A stretch of 64,000 bases of DNA from Schaalia sp. lx-260 (GTDB lineage Bacteria > Actinomycetota > Actinomycetes > Actinomycetales > Actinomycetaceae), in NCBI RefSeq assembly GCF_021083645.1, contig NZ_JAJNRQ010000002.1, positions 124,001 through 188,000 on the forward strand, read 5' to 3'. The notes under the pieces are model-generated. The model was not told the origin of the DNA, made no database searches, and worked only from the letters and a program-made list of their open reading frames with translations. The position numbers and the translations under genes are program-made. Position 1 is the stretch's first letter. The number at the start of each line of letters is the position of its first letter. This document shows, piece after piece, positions 8,660 to 17,357 of this stretch.

Positions 8660-10252
8660 GTGTTCGGAAACCTTTCTGATCGTTTGAGTGAATCTTTCAA
8701 ACAGCTACGTTCACGCGGTGTCCTTACAGAACAAGATGTCGATCAGACAATGACGCAGATTCGTCGTGCGCTTATTGACGCTGATGTGGCTTTGCCTATC
8801 GTCCGTCAATTTGTCACTGACGTGCGTGAAAAAGCTTATGGTGCAGCTCGTTCGCGTGCTTTGAATCCTGGTCAGCAAGTTGTACGTATCGTCCACGATG
8901 AATTGGTTGAGATTCTGGGCGGGCATACACGAGAGCTACATTTTGCTCAGCGGGGTCCTACGGTTTTCATGCTCGCAGGTTTGCAGGGCGCCGGTAAAAC
9001 AACACTTGCTGGAAAACTTGGACGATGGCTTCGTGAAGAAGGAAAAAATGTTCTTCTTGTGGCCGCTGACCTTCAGCGCCCTCAAGCTGTTGCTCAGTTA
9101 CAGATTGTCGGTGAACGTGCAGGTGTTCAGGTATGGGCGCCTGAGGTGGGAAATGGAGTTGGCGATCCTGTTCATGTGGCACGCAGCGGTTTAGATCATG
9201 CCATCACAACCGGTATTGATGTAGTGATTGTTGATACTGCTGGTCGTTTAGGTGTTGACCAGGAAATGATGGACCAGGCTATTGCTATCCGCGATGCGGT
9301 CAATCCTCACGAAATCATGTTTGTCCTTGACGCCATGATCGGTCAGGATGCCGTTACTACTGCTACAGCTTTCCGTGATGGTGTCGGCTTTACCGGCGTT
9401 GTCTTGTCGAAACTTGATGGTGACGCTCGTGGCGGTGCCGCTTTATCTGTTCGCGGCTTGACCGGTGTGCCTATTCTTTTTGCTTCAACCGGTGAAAGTC
9501 TGGAAGATTTTGAGCGTTTCCATGCAGATCGAATGGCTGGTCGCATCCTTGACATGGGTGATGTGCTCACTCTGATTGAACAGGCAGAAAAGAAACTCGA
9601 CGCAGAAGAAGCCCAAAAAGTCGCTCAAAAAGCGATGTCTGGTGAACTGACCTTAGATGATTTCCTTAGTCAGCTTCAACAAATTCGCAAACTGGGATCG
9701 ATGAAAAAAGTCTTGGGAATGATTCCCGGTATGGCTCAGATGCGTCAGCATATTGATAATCTTGACGAACGTGAGATTAATCGTGTTGAAGCGATTGTAC
9801 GATCAATGACACCGCAAGAACGGGCTGATGTTTCTTTACTCAACGGGTCACGGCGTGCTCGTATTGCTCGTGGTTCAGGAACAACCGTCGCTGATGTGAA
9901 CTCTTTAGTGAAACGCTTTGAAGCAGCCAAGTCCATGATGGGGCAGATGGGCGCTATGGGAGCTGGAATGCCTGGTTTCGGATCTTTGCCCGGGCAAGGT
10001 GGCAAAGCGAAACAAAAAGCGCAAGCACGTAAAGCGCAAGCTGAACGGGCGAAAATTAAAAAGAAAGCTCGAAGCGGTAATCCTGCGAAACGTCGCCAGC
10101 AAGAACTCGAAGCACTCTTACCAAAAGAGCAGCGTTCTTCGGCAGAGGCCACTGGTTCTGCTTTCGGTGTGCCACAACCGACCGCTCAAGGGCCGCGTCC
10201 CTCTTTAGAGGATCTGCCTGATGACATTCGACGAATGATACAGGGCCTGTGA
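8660..10252 (+). CDS. ffh: Signal recognition particle protein Ffh (SRP54)
   Basis: Ffh binds the SRP RNA and the signal sequences of nascent membrane and secreted proteins. The 530-residue protein has the N domain, the G domain with GLQGAGKTT (about 107-115), DTAGRLGVD (about 192) and SKLDGDARGG, and a C-terminal M domain from about residue 330 with Met-rich helices (MKKVLGMIPGM, FEAAKSMMGQMGAMGAGMPGF). It then has a basic, Ala/Lys/Arg-rich tail. The length is above the E. coli protein (453) because of this tail, as in other actinobacteria. The start is GTG, with TAGGAG 9 bases upstream. The stop overlaps the next gene by one base (TGATG). No SRP RNA gene was recognised in the 262-base leader. 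Confidence 0.96.
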   Translation: MFGNLSDRLSESFKQLRSRGVLTEQDVDQTMTQIRRALIDADVALPIVRQFVTDVREKAYGAARSRALNPGQQVVRIVHDELVEILGGHTRELHFAQRGPTVFMLAGLQGAGKTTLAGKLGRWLREEGKNVLLVAADLQRPQAVAQLQIVGERAGVQVWAPEVGNGVGDPVHVARSGLDHAITTGIDVVIVDTAGRLGVDQEMMDQAIAIRDAVNPHEIMFVLDAMIGQDAVTTATAFRDGVGFTGVVLSKLDGDARGGAALSVRGLTGVPILFASTGESLEDFERFHADRMAGRILDMGDVLTLIEQAEKKLDAEEAQKVAQKAMSGELTLDDFLSQLQQIRKLGSMKKVLGMIPGMAQMRQHIDNLDEREINRVEAIVRSMTPQERADVSLLNGSRRARIARGSGTTVADVNSLVKRFEAAKSMMGQMGAMGAGMPGFGSLPGQGGKAKQKAQARKAQAERAKIKKKARSGNPAKRRQQELEALLPKEQRSSAEATGSAFGVPQPTAQGPRPSLEDLPDDIRRMIQGL

Positions 10253-11352
10253 TGCGCCTGCACGGGTGGATGCTGTGGGGGCAAAACGCTCAATGGGTAC
10301 AGGGAACATGGAGCGTTGAAGGGGGTATTATCCGCTCTGTTCCTGAGGGGCAGGAAAACACCTGCGCAGACTTCACTGGTTTTTTTACACCGGGTTTTGC
10401 TGACGTGCATTGCCATATCGGTATTGGTCCTGACGGGCCGGTTGATATTGATGCTCAAAAAGCTCAAATGGAGGCGCAGCTCAGTTCAGGTGTCCTACTT
10501 GTAAGGGACTGCGGCACTCCAGTCGATAACTCGCAGGTGCGTTTACATTCATCTGTGCCAGTTCTTATACGTTGCGGGCAACATATTGCTCGTGTGAAAC
10601 GCTATATTCGTGGTTTACCACGTGAAATTGAACCGGCTGATTTGCCTGAGGTCATGGCCCAGGAAGCTCGTCGTGGGGATGGTTGGGTCAAAATTGTCGG
10701 TGATTGGATTGATCGTTCACAGGGCGCTCAGGCCGATCTTGCTCCACTATGGCCGCGTGAGGCTTTAATTGATGGTGTGGCAGCTGCTCATGAGGCGGGT
10801 GCTCGTGTTGCTGTTCATGCTTTTTCGCATACAGTGATTGATGATCTGCTTGAAGCAGGAGTTGATGATATCGAGCATGGAAGCGGGATGGATGCCGTTC
10901 AGCTTCAATGTGCAAAAGAACGTGGAATTGCAGTTACGCCTACGTTGCAGCAAGTGGAGCTTTTTGCTGATTTTGCAGCGCAGGCTGGACGAAAATATCC
11001 AATGTATGCAGCAACAATGCAAGCCATGTATGACACTCGTGTGGCGCATGCTCAGATGCTTTTTGATAGCGGTGTACAGATTTTGTCAGGTACGGATTCT
11101 GGCGGGTATCAAGAACATGGGTGCATAGGTGACGAGTTGAGATTATGGCTGGCTGCCGGCCTGAGGCCTGAACGTATTCTTGATTATGCGACATGGGGGA
11201 CACGTTCCTATTTAGGTTTTTCTTCCCTTGACGAAGGAAAGTCTGCTGATATGGTTTTTTTCCGGGAAGATCCGCGTGAAAATCCTTCGGTGTGGGGAAA
11301 GCCTGATGTGGTTTTTAGTGCAGGTGTGCCGGTTTATTGTCGTGACTCTTGA
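10252..11352 (+). CDS. Amidohydrolase family protein
   Basis: This is a metal-dependent hydrolase of the amidohydrolase superfamily (imidazolonepropionase/prolidase-like branch); its substrate is unknown. In the 366-residue protein the first metal-binding motif is DVHCHIG. Downstream are VHAFSHTVIDD, a third His in DDIEHGSGMD, and the metal-binding Asp in LSGTDSGG. The expected final beta-sandwich segment (GKSADMVFFREDPRENP) closes the fold. The ATG overlaps the ffh stop by one base, so it is translationally coupled to ffh, though no link in function is evident. A GTG one codon earlier is an alternative start. It would act in the cytosol, since no signal peptide is seen. Confidence 0.85.
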   Translation: MRLHGWMLWGQNAQWVQGTWSVEGGIIRSVPEGQENTCADFTGFFTPGFADVHCHIGIGPDGPVDIDAQKAQMEAQLSSGVLLVRDCGTPVDNSQVRLHSSVPVLIRCGQHIARVKRYIRGLPREIEPADLPEVMAQEARRGDGWVKIVGDWIDRSQGAQADLAPLWPREALIDGVAAAHEAGARVAVHAFSHTVIDDLLEAGVDDIEHGSGMDAVQLQCAKERGIAVTPTLQQVELFADFAAQAGRKYPMYAATMQAMYDTRVAHAQMLFDSGVQILSGTDSGGYQEHGCIGDELRLWLAAGLRPERILDYATWGTRSYLGFSSLDEGKSADMVFFREDPRENPSVWGKPDVVFSAGVPVYCRDS

Positions 11353-11378
11353 GACAAAAGCGGCATGAAAGTATGACG

Positions 11379-11456
11379 CACCTAGTGATAGTGACCAGTT
11401 CCACTATGTAAAGAGCTGTCTAGGTGCTGACAGAGTTTCGAAGAAATGCTTCTTCG
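11379..11456 (+). promoter_or_regulatory. Structured region and palindrome upstream of rpsP
   Basis: Two inverted-repeat elements precede rpsP. The first is nested: CACCTAG (11379-11385) pairs with CTAGGTG (11420-11426), and inside it ATAGTG (11388) pairs with CACTAT (11402). The second is CGAAGAA-ATGC-TTCTTCG (11439-11456), directly upstream of a CATAAT hexamer at 11460 that could be a -10 element. The first may be the terminator of the amidohydrolase gene or a leader element; the second could be an operator at the rpsP promoter. Roles are inferred only from pairing. Confidence 0.4.
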
Positions 11457-11597
11457 TGGCATAATCAGTAGCTGTACTCGCGCTTTCGGTGACCCTCTCT
11501 CTCCGTTGGCACGTGTCCTTGGAGTTTTTCTTTACCTGTGTTTCCCACCAGGAGAAGAATGACTTCGCCCCTAGTTGAAACAGGAGTGACCACACAA

Positions 11598-12071
11598 GTG
11601 GCAGTTCGTATTCGTTTGAAGCGCATGGGTAAGATCCATGCACCCGTTTACCGTGTCGTTGTTGTCGATTCACGTAAAAAGCGTGATGGGCGTGTGATTG
11701 AAGAAGTGGGTTTGTATGATCCAACCCCGAATCCTTCAATCATTAAGATTGAATCCGATCGCGTGCAGTACTGGCTTGGCGTGGGCGCACAGCCTTCCGA
11801 CCAGGTTCGTAATCTGCTCGTGTTGACAGGCGATATTGCTCGTTTCCACGGCAAGGCTGATGCTGTATCACGTGTCAAGGTTGCCGAAGGCGACAAGGTT
11901 GCAGAAACTGAAGAAGCTATTAAGGCTGCTGAATCTGCTGCAGAAAAGCGTAAAGCTGAAGTTTCTGCACAAAAAGCTGCTGCTCAGGCAGAAGCACAAG
12001 CAGCTGAAGCTGCGGCCGCTGAATCAGAATCGGAAGCACCTGCTGCCGAAACTGAGGCTGAGGAAGCCTGA
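11598..12071 (+). CDS. rpsP: 30S ribosomal protein S16
   Basis: S16 is an assembly protein of the small ribosomal subunit that binds 16S rRNA. The conserved start [19 protein letters not shown] and the segment YDPTPNP are present. The core ends near residue 90; the remaining 65 residues or so form an Ala/Glu-rich tail typical of actinobacterial S16. The GTG at 11598, with AGGAG 11 bases upstream, gives the canonical N-terminus. An in-frame ATG at 11559 with its own AGGAG would add 13 residues ([13 protein letters not shown]) and cannot be excluded. It overlaps khpA by one base, forming an rpsP-khpA unit closed by a strong terminator. Confidence 0.93.
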   Translation: MAVRIRLKRMGKIHAPVYRVVVVDSRKKRDGRVIEEVGLYDPTPNPSIIKIESDRVQYWLGVGAQPSDQVRNLLVLTGDIARFHGKADAVSRVKVAEGDKVAETEEAIKAAESAAEKRKAEVSAQKAAAQAEAQAAEAAAAESESEAPAAETEAEEA

Positions 12072-12313
12072 TGATGCTTGCCGACGCTTTGGAACACCTT
12101 GTAAGCGGAATTGTCGATCATCCTGAAGATGTGCAAGTACGCACACGTTCACAACGTCGAGGGCAAATGCTTGAAGTGCGTGTGAATCCTGATGATCTTG
12201 GCCGTGTTATTGGTCGAGGTGGTCGAACAGCTCGTGCGTTGCGTACCGTTGTCGGTGCTCTTTCTTCGCGTGGCCCTGTGCGTGTTGATGTCGTTGACAC
12301 TGATAGGGAATAG
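12071..12313 (+). CDS. khpA: KH-domain RNA-binding protein KhpA
   Basis: This is a small single-KH-domain RNA-binding protein of 80 residues. The signature is NPDDLGRVIGRGGRTARALR, with the GRGG loop at residues 48-51, which binds single-stranded RNA. In Firmicutes KhpA pairs with KhpB/Jag and affects cell length and small-RNA stability. The position directly after rpsP is the usual one. The ATG overlaps the rpsP stop (TGATG), so the two are coupled. The partner khpB is not in this window. Confidence 0.92.
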   Translation: MMLADALEHLVSGIVDHPEDVQVRTRSQRRGQMLEVRVNPDDLGRVIGRGGRTARALRTVVGALSSRGPVRVDVVDTDRE

Positions 12314-12326
12314 AGCGTAGATCCGT

Positions 12327-12362
12327 AAAGAGCCAGCCCTTATTGAGGGCTGGCTCTTTTGT
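12327..12362 (+). terminator. Rho-independent terminator after rpsP-khpA
   Basis: AAAGAGCCAGCCCT and AGGGCTGGCTCTTT form a 14-bp perfect stem around TATTG and run into TTTTG. This is the strongest intrinsic terminator in the window and separates rpsP-khpA from rimM-trmD. Confidence 0.9.
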
Positions 12363-12610
12363 GTTCACGACCAGCCTTAAAAAGAAATACGAGACGAATA
12401 CTTTTCAGGTCAGCGGCAAAAGTGAGGGTACTGCTTAAAATGTGTGTCCGTTGGCTGCATGTTGTGTCTATCTACTGACCTGGCTTATTAACATAGGCCA
12501 ATTGGTACTTTTTCTATTGCATAGCCAAAAGATTAGTATTGCCCTCAGTGACAGTGTGTGAGGGAGGACCACCTCAAAAATTACGACACAAAGGTACTAA
12601 ACTTATCCAT

Positions 12611-13141
12611 ATGCAGATGACAGCGGCTCGTATAGGTCCTCCTCATGGTCTTCGCGGTGAGGTTTTTCTTGAAATTCGTACAGATGATGCTGATATTGTT
12701 GTTATTGGTGCGACATTCACAACAGACCATACACAATGGCCTACACTCACCATCGAGTCACTACGCAGAAGTAAAAATCGTGTCATTGCGGCATTTCATG
12801 AAATCTTGACACGTGAAGACGCTGAAAAAGTACGTGGCACAGCTTTGCTCATTGAGGAACATGCAGAGGAAAATGCATGGTATCCTCATCAGCTCAAAGG
12901 GTTGAAAGCTGTGAATACTCACGGTCAAGAACTAGGTACTGTGACAGGGATACACACAGGTGCTGCGCAAGATCTTTTACTTGTCCGAACGGGGAGAGGC
13001 ACCGTTATGGTCCCCTTTGTGAAACAGCTCGTCCCAACGATTGATTTAGAAGCAGAACAGATCATTATTGACCCTCCCGGTGGTTTATTTGATGATGAAG
13101 TGATTGATGGTCCTGATGGTGGGAACGGGTATGCGCTTTGA
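12611..13141 (+). CDS. rimM: Ribosome maturation factor RimM
   Basis: RimM binds S19 and helps mature the head of the 30S subunit. The N-terminal RimM domain begins [21 protein letters not shown]. The C-terminal PRC-barrel contains [20 protein letters not shown] and [26 protein letters not shown], both diagnostic. The ATG at 12611 gives a 176-residue protein that lines up with the family; the frame stays open 72 bases upstream but that part does not resemble RimM. The ribosome site is weak (AAAGG). The 3' end overlaps trmD by 11 bases, which couples the two, as in most bacteria. Confidence 0.93.
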   Translation: MQMTAARIGPPHGLRGEVFLEIRTDDADIVVIGATFTTDHTQWPTLTIESLRRSKNRVIAAFHEILTREDAEKVRGTALLIEEHAEENAWYPHQLKGLKAVNTHGQELGTVTGIHTGAAQDLLLVRTGRGTVMVPFVKQLVPTIDLEAEQIIIDPPGGLFDDEVIDGPDGGNGYAL

Positions 13142-14498
13142 TCTTGTCTCTATTTTTCCGCAGTATTTCAATGCGCTTGATGAATCGTTGATTGGGAAGG
13201 CTAAAGAAAAAGGCACTCTCACTGTTAATGTGCATAACCTACGAGACTGGACCAATGATCCTCATCGAACAGTTGACGACAGTCCATACGGTGGTGGTGC
13301 TGGTATGGTTATGCGTCCTGATATTTGGGGGCGCGCACTTGATGACATACTGGCCTACCCACTTGCAGATACTCAGGGAGAAGCTGAGCCGCGTCGTGTT
13401 CTTGCCATTCCTACGCCTGCGGGTATTCCTTTAACTCAGCAGCTTGCGCAGGATTTATCGCAGGCCGACCAAATTATTGTGGCCTGTGGGCGCTACGAGG
13501 GTATCGATCAGCGGGTTTCAGACCATTACGCGCAAATTGGTGTTGAAGTCATTCAGTTTTCTTTGGGTGATTATGTCCTCAACGGTGGGGAAGTAGCTGC
13601 GCTGGTTCTGGTAGAAGCCGTTGGGCGTCTATGTGATGGAGTTATTGGTAATCCTGAATCCTTGGTTGAAGAATCGCATAGTTCTCAGGGATTACTGGAA
13701 TACCCTGCATATACGCGTCCGCTCTGCTGGCGTGGTCATGAAGTTCCCAATGTTTTGCGTTCCGGTAATCATCAAGCGATTGCTCTGTGGCGGCGTGAAC
13801 GTTCATTGGAACGTACTGCTAGGCACAGGCAAGATATCGTGCAGCGCCTCGACCCGCATATGTTGACCGTAGAGGATCGTGAAATTCTTGCATCCTGCGG
13901 ATATATTGTGAAACCTCAGCGTGCGACCCTCACTATACGACAGGCGCAGGCAAGTGATGCTCATGAGATTGCTGATCTTGCTGCTCGTACTTTTCCGGAT
14001 GCATGTCCGCCTCATCTGCCGAAAGAAGCTATCACAGCTTTTATTGAGGAAAATTTATCTGCTGAATTATTTGCCGGTTTTTTAGCTGATACGGCACGTT
14101 TCCGCATACAGGTTGCTGTTGCAACTGTGGAGGCTGAGCAACAACCAATGATATGTGGGTACACGCTTAGTCATGTTGGTGAAGCTGCGTTACCAGAGGA
14201 TATGCTTCGGTCGGGTAAATGTGAAGCGTCATCTGCATATCTGTCGAAATGCTATGTTGATAGCCATTGGCGTGGTTCAGGAATAGCTGGAGCGCTTTTA
14301 GAAGCCGCTGTGGTGGATGTAGAATCGACTTCATCTGCTCCACAAATCGTTTTGGGTACCAATATCGGTAACAAGCGTGCAAAAGCTTTCTATCGTCGTC
14401 ACGGTTTTACAGTTGTTGGCAGGCGGCGCTTTAACGTGGGTGGTGTGGAAAATATTGATGATATTTTGGTGCGTTCGCTCAAAGCCTCGCGTCAGTAA
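13131..14498 (+). CDS. trmD: TrmD tRNA (guanine-37-N1)-methyltransferase fused to a GNAT acetyltransferase domain
   Basis: The first 262 residues or so are a full TrmD, which uses S-adenosylmethionine to make m1G37 in tRNAs and prevents +1 frameshifting. Visible are [13 protein letters not shown], the [10 protein letters not shown] loop, the knot segment [12 protein letters not shown] and [18 protein letters not shown]. After a short joint at about residue 264 a second domain follows to residue 455: a GNAT N-acetyltransferase with motif [20 protein letters not shown] (acetyl-CoA loop RGSGIA from about residue 381) and motif [18 protein letters not shown]. TrmD alone is usually 240-260 residues, so this is a true in-frame fusion, with no stop between the parts. 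The substrate of the GNAT part is unknown. It overlaps rimM by 11 bases. Confidence 0.93.
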   Translation: MRFDLVSIFPQYFNALDESLIGKAKEKGTLTVNVHNLRDWTNDPHRTVDDSPYGGGAGMVMRPDIWGRALDDILAYPLADTQGEAEPRRVLAIPTPAGIPLTQQLAQDLSQADQIIVACGRYEGIDQRVSDHYAQIGVEVIQFSLGDYVLNGGEVAALVLVEAVGRLCDGVIGNPESLVEESHSSQGLLEYPAYTRPLCWRGHEVPNVLRSGNHQAIALWRRERSLERTARHRQDIVQRLDPHMLTVEDREILASCGYIVKPQRATLTIRQAQASDAHEIADLAARTFPDACPPHLPKEAITAFIEENLSAELFAGFLADTARFRIQVAVATVEAEQQPMICGYTLSHVGEAALPEDMLRSGKCEASSAYLSKCYVDSHWRGSGIAGALLEAAVVDVESTSSAPQIVLGTNIGNKRAKAFYRRHGFTVVGRRRFNVGGVENIDDILVRSLKASRQ

Positions 14499-14688
14499 AT
14501 CCTCATAAAGTCATCATTTCCTTGAGTGTATGATAGAGATTTTTAAGTATTTTTTATCTTGTAAACAAAAGGAAACTTTTGAGGCCGACGGTGCTTAAAA
14601 TCACTGTCATCCTTGCTCATAATAACGTGGAAAAGTTGGGCAAATATACGGTTTATGGCACACTTAGAAGGTAGTTTGACGTGGCGTA

Positions 14689-14794
14689 ACCTGCCGCAGG
14701 GGGACGCCGTGACGTTAAACTTTCGCGTATATTGCAGGATAAACCTGCCGAATGAGACGTGACTGACCTGCGGCAGGTGCGTCGAGGAGAAAAA
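14689..14794 (+). promoter_or_regulatory. Candidate L19 leader: long-range stem before rplS
   Basis: A 12-base perfect inverted repeat, ACCTGCCGCAGG (14689-14700) and CCTGCGGCAGGT (14767-14778), can close a structured loop of about 66 bases. The loop contains an inner hairpin, GCAGG-ATAAA-CCTGC. The 3' arm ends about 5 bases before the GAGGAGA ribosome site of rplS. The layout resembles leaders through which ribosomal proteins repress their own mRNA. It is not matched to a known family; regulation by L19 is inferred from position. Confidence 0.5.
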
Positions 14795-15151
14795 ATGCAG
14801 AAGCTGGACGCAGTTGATGCCGCTTCATTACGTAACGACATCCCCCCCTTCCGCCCAGGCGACACCCTCAAAGTGCACGTTAGGGTTGTTGAAGGTAACC
14901 GCTCCCGCATTCAGGTCTTCCAGGGTGTCGTGATTGCTCGTCGCGGTCACGGTGTTTCCTCTACTTTCACCGTTCGTAAAGTTTCTTTCGGTGTAGGTGT
15001 GGAACGTACTTTCCCATTGCACGCCCCTACCATTGACCACATTGAGGTCGTAACCAAGGGCGATGTGCGTCGCGCGAAGTTGTACTACTTGCGTGAACGC
15101 CATGGCAAGGCTGCGAAGATCAAAGAACACCGTTCAGGTTCAGCAGAATGA
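14795..15151 (+). CDS. rplS: 50S ribosomal protein L19
   Basis: L19 lies at the 30S-50S interface of the ribosome. The 118-residue protein shows [33 protein letters not shown] and [20 protein letters not shown], plus the C-terminal [20 protein letters not shown], all typical. The ATG at 14795 follows GAGGAGA at 14784; the frame is open further upstream, but that lies in a structured leader. The leader structure just before it may regulate it. A GC-rich hairpin follows the stop. Confidence 0.96.
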   Translation: MQKLDAVDAASLRNDIPPFRPGDTLKVHVRVVEGNRSRIQVFQGVVIARRGHGVSSTFTVRKVSFGVGVERTFPLHAPTIDHIEVVTKGDVRRAKLYYLRERHGKAAKIKEHRSGSAE

Positions 15152-15170
15152 TACGCTGAATTTGAGACAG

Positions 15171-15212
15171 TTTGGCCCGGGCACCGAGCAAAAGGTTGTG
15201 CCGGGCCGAACT
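15171..15212 (+). terminator. GC-rich hairpin after rplS
   Basis: TTTGGCCCGGGCAC and GTGCCGGGCCGAA pair with one bulged G and one wobble around CGAGCAAAAGGTT. It lies between the rplS stop and the lepB ribosome site. The U-tract is poor, so it may be a partial terminator that lowers lepB expression. Confidence 0.6.
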
Positions 15213-15253
15213 TGTTAATGCAGGTGAAAACCGCATTTACTGAGGAGAACATC

Positions 15254-15991
15254 ATGTCAGAGAATCGAGCGCGGCTTGTGAGCTACGGAGGGCCACGGCA
15301 TTTGCCTTCTCGACGTGAACTCCGAGAAGAGGAACGAAAACGCGCATCTTCCCCGTGGACGTGGGTAAAAGAAATTACTTTTATCCTTGTAACCGCGTTG
15401 GTTGTTTCGACGCTCTTACGTATTTTTCTTGTACAAATTTTCTGGATTCCTTCGGCATCCATGAAACCAACGCTTCAAGAAAATGACCGTATAGCTGTTT
15501 CGCGTATTTCCTCATGGACCGGAAATATCACGCGAGGCGACATCGTGGTTTTTGATGATGTTAATGGTTGGCTTCCTCAGCAGGAAAAACACTGGTGGAC
15601 ATCTATCGGTGAATTCGTTGGACTTGTCCCAGCAGGTTCAGGGCAAACACTCGTGAAACGTGTCATTGGTGTAGGCGGTGACACTGTTGCATGTTGCAAT
15701 GCGGAGGGCCAATTAACAGTCAACGGAAGCGCCATACGCGAACCGTATCTGGCTTCCTCATCAATTCATCAACAAGAGGACCAAACTTTCGCAGTCACTG
15801 TACCTAAAGGATATGTGTGGGTTATGGGTGATAATCGTTCAAACTCCGCAGATTCACGCTACCATTTCCTGAAAGGCGATAATCCTTTCATTCCTGCTCA
15901 CTCTGTTGTCGGTAAAGCTGTTGCTGTGATGTGGCCGCTGAATAGGTGGACAATACTTTCCGGGCGTGAAGTATTCGCCACAGTTCCATAG
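15254..15991 (+). CDS. lepB: Signal peptidase I
   Basis: This is the membrane-bound serine protease that removes signal peptides from exported proteins. In the 245 residues there is a basic N-terminus, one transmembrane segment (about 35-58) and the extracellular catalytic domain. The Ser-Lys dyad is seen as the second Ser in SASMKP (Ser69) and Lys135 in LVKRVIGVGGD. The GDNRSNSADSRYH box is present. The ATG follows GAGGAGA. A single transmembrane anchor is normal for actinobacterial LepB. It is the second gene after rplS in the usual order and lies 11 bases before rnhB. Confidence 0.95.
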   Translation: MSENRARLVSYGGPRHLPSRRELREEERKRASSPWTWVKEITFILVTALVVSTLLRIFLVQIFWIPSASMKPTLQENDRIAVSRISSWTGNITRGDIVVFDDVNGWLPQQEKHWWTSIGEFVGLVPAGSGQTLVKRVIGVGGDTVACCNAEGQLTVNGSAIREPYLASSSIHQQEDQTFAVTVPKGYVWVMGDNRSNSADSRYHFLKGDNPFIPAHSVVGKAVAVMWPLNRWTILSGREVFATVP

Positions 15992-16002
15992 AATTGACAC
16001 CT

Positions 16003-16677
16003 ATGCGCTATGAGACAACACGGGAATACGAAATAGAGTTAGCATCCCGTTATGGTGGTTTGGTCGCAGGAATCGACGAGGTAGGGCGTGGTGCTTTAGC
16101 TGGTCCTGTCGCCGTGGGCGTCACACTTGTAGGAGCAGCACAGAGGCAAGCACCTGTTGGTTTAACAGATTCAAAGCTTCTGACACCTCAGAAACGTCAT
16201 GCTCTTATTGAACCTATACGTGAATGGGTTGTTGATGCGGCAATAGGTTGGTCTTCCGCGCAGGAAATTGACCAGTGGGGCATTATTGCAGCTTTACGCT
16301 GCGCGGCACAAAGGGCGCTAGCTGAACTTGAAAATAGGGGATATCGACCCTCTGTGATTATTTTAGATGGTTCACATGATTGGCTTTCTCAGCCGAGCAA
16401 GGACCTGTTGAGTCAATATGATGAGGAACGTGAACCTGTTTTTTACGATGTGACGATGCCCGTGAAAACACGAGTTAAAGCGGATGCGACATGCAGTGTT
16501 GTGGCAGCGGCATCGGTTCTTGCCAAGGTGAGTCGAGATCAGATGATGGCAGAGCTACCGGATTATGGATATGGTTGGGCTTCAAATAAAGGTTATTCCA
16601 GTGCTGCGCATATTGCTGCTTTACGTGAAAAAGGAGCATCACCGTGGCATCGACGCTCATGGAAACTGCCGATGTGA
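16003..16677 (+). CDS. rnhB: Ribonuclease HII
   Basis: RNase HII nicks DNA at single misincorporated ribonucleotides and degrades RNA in hybrids. Active-site residues are Asp25 and Glu26 in GIDEVGRGALAGP, with the third Asp in IILDGSHDW; the C-terminal part has KADATCSVVAAASVLAKVSRD and NKGYSSAAHIAAL. The protein has 224 residues, normal for the family. The ATG at 16003 is preferred over an in-frame TTG at 15994; neither has a strong ribosome site, and coupling to lepB (11 bases upstream) is likely. DUF2469 follows. Confidence 0.94.
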   Translation: MRYETTREYEIELASRYGGLVAGIDEVGRGALAGPVAVGVTLVGAAQRQAPVGLTDSKLLTPQKRHALIEPIREWVVDAAIGWSSAQEIDQWGIIAALRCAAQRALAELENRGYRPSVIILDGSHDWLSQPSKDLLSQYDEEREPVFYDVTMPVKTRVKADATCSVVAAASVLAKVSRDQMMAELPDYGYGWASNKGYSSAAHIAALREKGASPWHRRSWKLPM

Positions 16678-16734
16678 TGTGACAATCACGCGCCCTAGTT
16701 GTATGACCTCATATTTAGCAAGGAAGATAGATTC

Positions 16735-17034
16735 ATGAGTGACGATATTGAAAACTATGAAAATAACCTTGAACTGGAACTTTTTCGCGAATACAAGGAC
16801 GTTATTGGGCTATTCACATATGTAGTAGAAACGGAAAGACGTTTTTACCTGTGTAATCAGGTGGATGTGCAGGCTCGTCCAGTGGGGCAAGATGTTTTCT
16901 TTGAACTAACACTGACGGATGCGTGGGTGTGGGATATTTACCGATCGTCACGTTTTGTTCGTTCAGTTCGTGTCATCACCTATAAAGACGTCAATGTTGA
17001 AGAACTGACGAAATCGGAGCTGCGTATTCCGTGA
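16735..17034 (+). CDS. DUF2469 family protein
   Basis: This is a 99-residue cytosolic protein of a family restricted to actinobacteria and without known function. Typical blocks are ENYENNLELELFREYKDV, YVVETERRFYLCNQVDVQ, FFELTLTDAWVWDIYR and VRVITYKDVNVEEL. The ATG at 16735 follows AAGGAAGA with good spacing and matches the family start; an upstream in-frame start would add 12 unrelated residues. In other actinobacteria it also sits between rnhB and yraN. High conservation next to translation and DNA-processing genes suggests a housekeeping role, but nothing in the sequence shows which. Confidence 0.9.
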   Translation: MSDDIENYENNLELELFREYKDVIGLFTYVVETERRFYLCNQVDVQARPVGQDVFFELTLTDAWVWDIYRSSRFVRSVRVITYKDVNVEELTKSELRIP

Positions 17035-17357
17035 AATACCCCTGTTGAGGGAACCTGAAGAATATCTGTTGCATTATGGGTGACTTTTAATGCTTTCTTC
17101 CTTCATGTGAGAAGGGTATGTTTTTGTGCGAAATTGAGGATGCGTAGACTTTCTGCCGCTAGTAAGGTTGCGTACTTTCAGGTGCTGATTTCACAAGTAA
17201 CGAGGCCTACTTGCGCTGAAATGAGTGATGAGAGTCCTCTAAAGAAAAGATATCCACATATACGTCTTTGACATACCTGTTTATCCACAGGTGAGTAAAA
17301 CGCTTCTGACAGACTCTTATTTTGTATGACAGGCTGCCTCTATTGGAGGTGACCACA
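17035..17357 (+). promoter_or_regulatory. 323-base intergenic region with two DnaA-box-like sites
   Basis: No gene is seen here. The region holds a perfect DnaA-box consensus TTATCCACA at 17281-17289 and a one-mismatch copy ATATCCACA at 17250-17258 in the same orientation, 31 bases apart. TTGACA at 17268 lies between them but no good -10 hexamer stands 16-18 bases downstream. It presumably carries the promoter of yraN-comM-dprA-xerC. Binding by DnaA is not shown. Confidence 0.35.
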
